A stretch of 8,984 bases of DNA from Bacteroidota bacterium (GTDB lineage Bacteria; Bacteroidota; Bacteroidia; Chitinophagales; Chitinophagaceae), in the NCBI GenBank assembly GCA_023386395.1, contig JAEWJV010000480.1, positions 1 to 8,984 on the forward strand, given 5' to 3'. Shown in pieces: positions 5,849-8,984 of this stretch (positions within the stretch are counted from its first letter, which is position 1; every line of letters begins with the position of its first letter). Position numbers and translations under genes: made by a program. The notes beneath the pieces are model-generated. The model ran no database searches and was not told the DNA's origin. It saw only the letters and a list, made by a program, of their open reading frames with translations.

Positions 5849-6220
5849 ATGAAAAAAATCTTTACGCTCTTTTTAACCTTGTTCATTATAAGTACAGCAG
5901 CCTTTTCACAACCGTTTGCGGCGGCTGTTACATTTCGTACGCCGGCTGTACATTTTAGCTATGGAAAGCGTTATGTGGAAACGTATTCATTTACAACCGT
6001 TGAGCGGAGCCGGCAAATTGCAAACATTAATGCCACTTATAATCAGCAGGTGAGAGAAGCGATGAACCTGCGTATTGCGGCGTCAAGAAAAATTGATCTT
6101 ATACAGCAATTACAAAGAGAAAGAAACAATAAAATCGAAGCCGTAAACAATCGTTTTCTTGATTACAGAAATAAGCATAACTACAATCATTATGACAGAA
6201 ATTTCAACTGGATAAAATAA
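5849..6220 (+). CDS. Small secreted protein of unknown function
   Basis: I do not recognise a named family. The 123-residue product starts with a clear Sec signal peptide: MKK, a hydrophobic core FTLFLTLFIIST, and a likely cleavage after AAFS (residue 20, next residue Q21). The mature part is about 103 residues. Residues 50-105 look helical and charged, with two loosely similar units, roughly RQIANINATYNQQ (55-67) and NKIEAVNNRFLDY (94-106). The C-terminus is rich in Asn, His, Tyr and Arg (NKHNYNHYDRNFN). Similar small exported proteins with repeated I..IN..Y units are, from memory, common in Chitinophagaceae, with no known role. The A-rich leader before the ATG is typical of well-translated Bacteroidota genes. 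It stands between two terminators and so is its own transcription unit. No cysteines are present, so it is neither a lipoprotein nor disulfide-bonded. Confidence 0.8.
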   Translation: MKKIFTLFLTLFIISTAAFSQPFAAAVTFRTPAVHFSYGKRYVETYSFTTVERSRQIANINATYNQQVREAMNLRIAASRKIDLIQQLQRERNNKIEAVNNRFLDYRNKHNYNHYDRNFNWIK

Positions 6221-6243
6221 TATATCAGCAGCGGTCAATACAC

Positions 6244-6275
6244 AAGCCTCTTCTGTTAGCAGCGGAGGCTTTTTT
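6244..6275 (+). terminator. Terminator after the small secreted protein gene
   Basis: AAGCCTC (6244-6250) pairs with GAGGCTT (6265-6271), and an inner CTG/CAG pairing (6253-6255 and 6260-6262) closes a TTAG loop. The T run covers 6270-6275. It begins 23 nt past the stop codon of the small secreted protein gene. Confidence 0.88.
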
Positions 6276-6311
6276 CATGGCTTGAATCCAAGCAATCAGC
6301 CATGTTTTTTT
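6276..6311. terminator. Second tandem hairpin with T-tract
   Basis: CATGGCT (6276-6282) and AGCCATG (6298-6304) form a perfect 7-bp inverted repeat. It directly follows the first terminator's T run and has its own run of seven Ts (6305-6311). GCTTG/CAAGC (6280-6284 and 6289-6293) is an alternative inner stem. It probably serves as a back-up terminator for rightward transcripts. For the leftward hydrolase gene it lacks a following T run, so termination in that direction is less certain. Confidence 0.65.
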
Positions 6312-6326
6312 CAGATTGAATAATAT

Positions 6327-7190
6327 TTACAATTCATTCAGCTTAAAAATTTCATTTTCCCTTATGCCTTTTTCTGTTTGCTTCAATGTGCAACATTCAT
6401 GTTTGGGGTCATGCTCAAAAAATAAAATATAATCGTTGTTTAAAGCTTCTGTAAGAAAAGATTTCTTTTCATGCAAAGTGGTTAGCGGAAACATATCATA
6501 ACCCATTATGTAAGGCATTGGAATATGATGCACCGAAGGCAACAGGTCAGTCACATAAACAATGGTTTTGTTTTTATATTTTATTTGCGGCAGCATCATT
6601 TGCTGCGTGTGGCCATTTACAAAGCGAACGGTGATTTTATCATTGAAGTGGTTTTCGCCCAATGGTTCATCGGCTTCATTGTTTACACTTTCAATAAACT
6701 TCAGTTGCCCGCTTTCCTGTATAGGCAATATATTTTCTTTTAAGAAAGATGCTTTCTCGCGGTCATTAGGGTAAACGGCCCAGTTCCAGTGTTCCTGGTT
6801 ACTCCAATAAGTAGCATGCTTAAATGCGGGAACCAGCTTATCACCATCGCGGTCAACGCTGCCGCCGCAGTGATCAAAATGCAGGTGCGTTAAAACAACA
6901 TCGGTAATATCATCTTTACTGAAACCGTTTGCCGCTAAAGATTTTTCAAGCGTAGCATCGCCATGCAAATAATAATGGCTGAAAAATTTTTCGCTTTGTT
7001 TATTGCCCAGGCCATTATCAATTAATATCAACCTGTTGCCATCTTCAATCAGCAAGCAGCGCATGGCCCATGTGCATAAATTATTTTCGTCTGCAGGATT
7101 TAATTTGTTCCATATTGATTTGGGAACCACGCCAAACATTGCGCCGCCATCAAGTTTGAACAGTTCTGTCTCTATGCTGTATAACTTCAT
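6327..7190 (-). CDS. Metallo-beta-lactamase-fold hydrolase, possibly quorum-quenching lactonase-like (YtnP type)
   Basis: The 287-residue product is a soluble MBL-fold metal-dependent hydrolase without a signal peptide. The metal motif THLHFDHCGG (101-110; H102, H104, D106, H107) is intact. Later ligands are likely H194 in NGHTQQM, D215 in YVTDLLP and H260 in FFEHDP, so a full two-metal site is present. The N-terminal GGAMFGVVPKSIWNK (15-29) and PADENN (32-37) resemble the YtnP/AiiA-related lactonase group, which opens N-acyl-homoserine lactones. That resemblance is from memory, and substrates differ widely in this fold. The gene starts 44 bp after the permease stop codon on the same strand and may share its transcript. 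A TATATCTTG sequence in the gap is a weak promoter candidate. No neighbour suggests a substrate. Confidence 0.85.
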   Translation of the reverse strand: MKLYSIETELFKLDGGAMFGVVPKSIWNKLNPADENNLCTWAMRCLLIEDGNRLILIDNGLGNKQSEKFFSHYYLHGDATLEKSLAANGFSKDDITDVVLTHLHFDHCGGSVDRDGDKLVPAFKHATYWSNQEHWNWAVYPNDREKASFLKENILPIQESGQLKFIESVNNEADEPLGENHFNDKITVRFVNGHTQQMMLPQIKYKNKTIVYVTDLLPSVHHIPMPYIMGYDMFPLTTLHEKKSFLTEALNNDYILFFEHDPKHECCTLKQTEKGIRENEIFKLNEL

Positions 7191-7234
7191 ACACGTTTAT
7201 TTTTAGCGCAAGATATATAAGCATTTATTATGCC

Positions 7235-8542
7235 TTAACTGCTTAAAGACTGCTGCTTCTTCAACGCAGAAAAAAGCCATATAAAACCGATAACAAAAAA
7301 TACAATTAAACTCAATACGGAGTTTTGCATATTACCGGTAAGTTCTTCAATATAACCAAAAGCCAGCATGCCGATAACAATGGCAATTTTTTCGGTGAGG
7401 TCATAATAGCTAAAGAACGAAGCTGTGTCTTTTGTTTCAGGCATCAGCTTTGAATAAGTGCTGCGGCTTAAAGACTGTATGCCGCCCATTACCAAACCAA
7501 CAGCTACTGACAATCCGTAAAAAAAATATTCGGGATTGCCACCTTTTATTTTATAGTCTGCGGTAAAATAAGCCGCCACACAAATCAATATCCAGAATAT
7601 AATTACACCCATTAATACTTTAAGGTTGCCAAAAACATTAGATAAGCGGCTCATTAATATAGCGCCGGGAATAGCCACGAGTTGTATAACTACAACGGTA
7701 ATAATAAGCTTGGTATCTTCCAGCTGCAACAATTTGCTTCCAAATATTGTAGCAGCAAGCATAACAGTTTGCACGCCCATGCTGTAAAAGAAAAAACCGC
7801 GCAGGTACCGCTTTAACACGGGCATGTTTTTTACTTCTGCATATACTTTTTTTACAGCCTCGAAACCATTTCTAAAAACGTTGCCATTTACAGTATTATC
7901 TCTTTTTGTTTCCGGCAAACGGGCAAAAGTTATTTGCGCAAAACCGGCCCACCAAATTCCAACCAGTAGAAAAGTAATGCGCGGGCCAAGATAACAGGGG
8001 CTATCTGCCAGCAGCAGTACCAAAACAAAACCCACGAGTTGCATGATTACGCTGCCGATATATCCAAACGAAAAACCTTTGGCACTTATCCTGTCCTGGT
8101 CTTGGGGTAACGCTATTTCGGGCAGAAAAGCATTGTAAAAAACAAGGCTTCCTACATAACCTGCGGCTGCCATCATAAAAGCAATAATGCCAACCCAGAT
8201 ATTATCACCATGAAAAAAATATAAAGCACTGCAGCCGATAGCACCCATGTAACAGAAAAACCGCATGAAGTTTTTCTTGTTGCCCCTTGTATCTGCAATG
8301 GAAGTAAGCACAGGATATAAAAGCGCAATAATAAAATAGGCTGCTGCCAAAGTGTAATCATATAAAGAAGAGTTGATAAACGTTCTGCCAAGCAATGGCA
8401 CCTTCTCACTGCCAAAAGCATGTTTTGTAACTGCTGTGAAATAAATAGGAAAAAAAGTGGTTGTAATAACTAAATTATAAGTGCTGTTGGCCCAGTCATA
8501 CATAGCCCAGGCATTAATAACTTTCTTGGGAGCAGTTTGCAT
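7235..8542 (-). CDS. MFS permease of the UMF1 / Atg22-like family
   Basis: This 435-residue inner-membrane protein has about 11-12 hydrophobic segments. The hallmark WAMYDWANSTYNLVI (12-26) opens the protein, followed by YPVLTSIADTRGNKK (76-90), an MFS-style loop between membrane segments. Other family marks are FYNAFLPEI (135-143), SAKGFSFGYIGS (153-164), GGIQSLSRSTYSKLMPE (353-369) and FFSYYDLTEKIA (376-387). UMF1 proteins are bacterial relatives of the yeast vacuolar amino-acid exporter Atg22; bacterial substrates are mostly unknown. The start at 8542 places the YDWANS motif at the usual distance from the N-terminus. It is the first gene of a possible two-gene unit with the downstream hydrolase and is divergent from the acyl-CoA dehydrogenase-type gene. 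No clear promoter is visible; the best is a poor TTACTTTC match near 8562-8569 on the - strand. Confidence 0.9.
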   Translation of the reverse strand: MQTAPKKVINAWAMYDWANSTYNLVITTTFFPIYFTAVTKHAFGSEKVPLLGRTFINSSLYDYTLAAAYFIIALLYPVLTSIADTRGNKKNFMRFFCYMGAIGCSALYFFHGDNIWVGIIAFMMAAAGYVGSLVFYNAFLPEIALPQDQDRISAKGFSFGYIGSVIMQLVGFVLVLLLADSPCYLGPRITFLLVGIWWAGFAQITFARLPETKRDNTVNGNVFRNGFEAVKKVYAEVKNMPVLKRYLRGFFFYSMGVQTVMLAATIFGSKLLQLEDTKLIITVVVIQLVAIPGAILMSRLSNVFGNLKVLMGVIIFWILICVAAYFTADYKIKGGNPEYFFYGLSVAVGLVMGGIQSLSRSTYSKLMPETKDTASFFSYYDLTEKIAIVIGMLAFGYIEELTGNMQNSVLSLIVFFVIGFIWLFSALKKQQSLSS

Positions 8543-8680
8543 AAAGCTGTTTATGCGATGAAAGTAAATAATTTGTTTTGTTAATGGGAAATGCCGCTAA
8601 AGTTTCGTGTCGCCTGTTCAGTTCAGATTAGGAGCTGGAATATAATAGCTAAAACTTTCATGCTGAAAATGTCTTGACAA

Positions 8681-8717
8681 AAAAATGGAACACGCTTCTT
8701 TAAAGAATGCCATTTTT
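8681..8717. repeat. Nested inverted repeats
   Basis: AAAAATGG (8681-8688) and CCATTTTT (8710-8717) are perfect 8-bp arms. Between them lies the perfect 12-bp palindrome TTCTTTAAAGAA (8696-8707). Either could be a protein-binding site. The T5 run after the outer stem would also fit a weak terminator for rightward transcripts. Confidence 0.5.
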
Positions 8718-8748
8718 ATCAAACGGATAACTTTTATACTTAATTTCA

Positions 8749-8776
8749 AAAAATAGTTGCATAACTAACTATTTTT
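8749..8776. promoter_or_regulatory. Operator-like perfect 10-bp inverted repeat
   Basis: AAAAATAGTT (8749-8758) and AACTATTTTT (8767-8776) are perfect arms around an 8-bp centre. A small alternative dyad, AGTT-GCAT-AACT (8755-8766), sits at the left half. It lies about 125 bp before the start of the 3-hydroxyacyl-CoA dehydrogenase and just upstream of its likely promoter area. An operator is more likely than a terminator because the stem is entirely AT-rich apart from one G-C pair. Confidence 0.45.
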
Positions 8777-8794
8777 ACTTTTGATTGCTGAACT

Positions 8795-8901
8795 TATAAA
8801 CTTTTAAGATAGCGAATGAAACGAGCATAATAAAACTCCCCCAGAAACGAGTGAATAGGATGCGAGTTCCATTCGGCCATTGAAAAACAAAAATTATACG
8901 A
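8795..8901 (+). promoter_or_regulatory. Structured mRNA leader, copy B (candidate cis-regulatory RNA)
   Basis: CGAATGAAAC (8813-8822) can pair with GTTCCATTCG (8866-8875) at nine of ten positions across 43 nt. Inner pairings include ACTC/GAGT (8835-8838 and 8849-8852). The sequence CGAATGAAACG occurs again at 8899-8909, over the start codon, so the same 3' arm can pair with either copy. TATAAAC (8795-8801) begins 107 nt before the ATG, exactly as in copy A, and the A-rich linker CCATTG...TTATACGA nearly matches copy A. An exact transcription start is not visible. Confidence 0.55.
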
Positions 8902-8984
8902 ATGAAACGTTCTATAAAAAAAGTTGCCGTTTTGGGCAGTGGTGTAATGGGTTCAAGAATTGCCTGTCATTTTGCAGGTATTGG
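8902..8984 (+). CDS. 3-hydroxyacyl-CoA dehydrogenase, N-terminal fragment (3' end outside window)
   Basis: Only 27 codons are visible. The translation reads MKRSIKKVAVLGSGVMGSRIA followed by CHFAGI. GSGVMGS is the NAD-binding GxGxxG loop of the 3-hydroxyacyl-CoA dehydrogenase family, and the VAVLGSGVMGSRIACHFA wording matches the fatty-acid beta-oxidation enzymes of Bacteroidota, which are often fused to an enoyl-CoA hydratase domain. Whether a fusion exists here cannot be seen. The reaction would be NAD-dependent oxidation of 3-hydroxyacyl-CoA to 3-ketoacyl-CoA in the cytosol. The start is chosen for its fit to the family and its A-rich context. The structured leader B and an operator-like repeat lie upstream, which suggests regulated expression. 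Confidence 0.8.
   Translation, partial: MKRSIKKVAVLGSGVMGSRIACHFAGI

Larger units (their letters stand above)
8543..8901. other. Divergent intergenic region rich in inverted repeats
   Basis: This 359-bp stretch holds no plausible gene. It has three separate inverted-repeat structures, at 8681-8717, 8749-8776 and 8813-8875. The last belongs to the leader of the right-hand gene. The part next to the permease gene (8543-8680) shows nothing I can name. The genes on either side point outwards, so these hairpins are not needed as terminators for neighbouring genes and are more likely regulatory. Confidence 0.6.

Noticed and set aside
6525..7206. Several + strand reading frames opposite the MBL-fold hydrolase
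   Set aside because: They lie antisense to a gene with intact metal-binding motifs and show no recognisable domains.
1..8984. CRISPR array, insertion sequence, tRNA or phage genes
   Set aside because: I looked for regularly spaced repeats, transposase motifs, terminal inverted repeats and cloverleaf patterns, and saw none.

Overview
The window looks like a chromosomal segment from a member of the Bacteroidota, most likely family Chitinophagaceae or a close relative. The reasons are its AT-rich base composition, the near absence of Shine-Dalgarno sequences, A-rich start-codon contexts, several upstream regions with the Bacteroidota promoter pattern (TTTG, about 20 bp, TAnnTTTG), and the protein styles: a lipoprotein FKBP, an Atg22-like (UMF1) permease and a fused-type aspartokinase. 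The lineage is inferred from these features, not from a database match.

Layout from left to right. The 5' part of an aspartate kinase gene (probably the fused ThrA type) runs leftward out of the window. A 386-bp divergent intergenic region follows, then a long-form UbiD-family decarboxylase on the + strand. That gene converges on nucleoside diphosphate kinase (ndk, - strand), with a hairpin terminator between them. ndk is divergent from an nrnA-like DHH/DHHA1 phosphoesterase (+ strand), and each has its own recognisable promoter. An FKBP-type peptidyl-prolyl isomerase lipoprotein follows, then a very strong terminator, a small secreted protein of unknown function and a second terminator cluster. 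Two leftward genes come next: an MFS/UMF1 permease followed by a metallo-beta-lactamase-fold hydrolase, possibly one operon. The last 359 bp before the final gene hold no CDS but are rich in inverted repeats. They lead into the first 27 codons of a 3-hydroxyacyl-CoA dehydrogenase at the right edge.

Most genes are unrelated housekeeping genes in short or single-gene transcription units, and I see no multi-gene accessory system, CRISPR array, tRNA, rRNA or insertion sequence. The most unusual thing is non-coding. Two unrelated genes, the FKBP lipoprotein and the 3-hydroxyacyl-CoA dehydrogenase, are preceded by what appears to be the same leader of about 107 nt. Both copies have the same spacing to the start codon, a long-range stem whose 5' strand copies the start-codon region, and an almost identical A-rich 3' segment. 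The 3' strand of that stem can pair either with the leader or with the start codon itself, which suggests a two-state translational switch. This is my best candidate for something undescribed.
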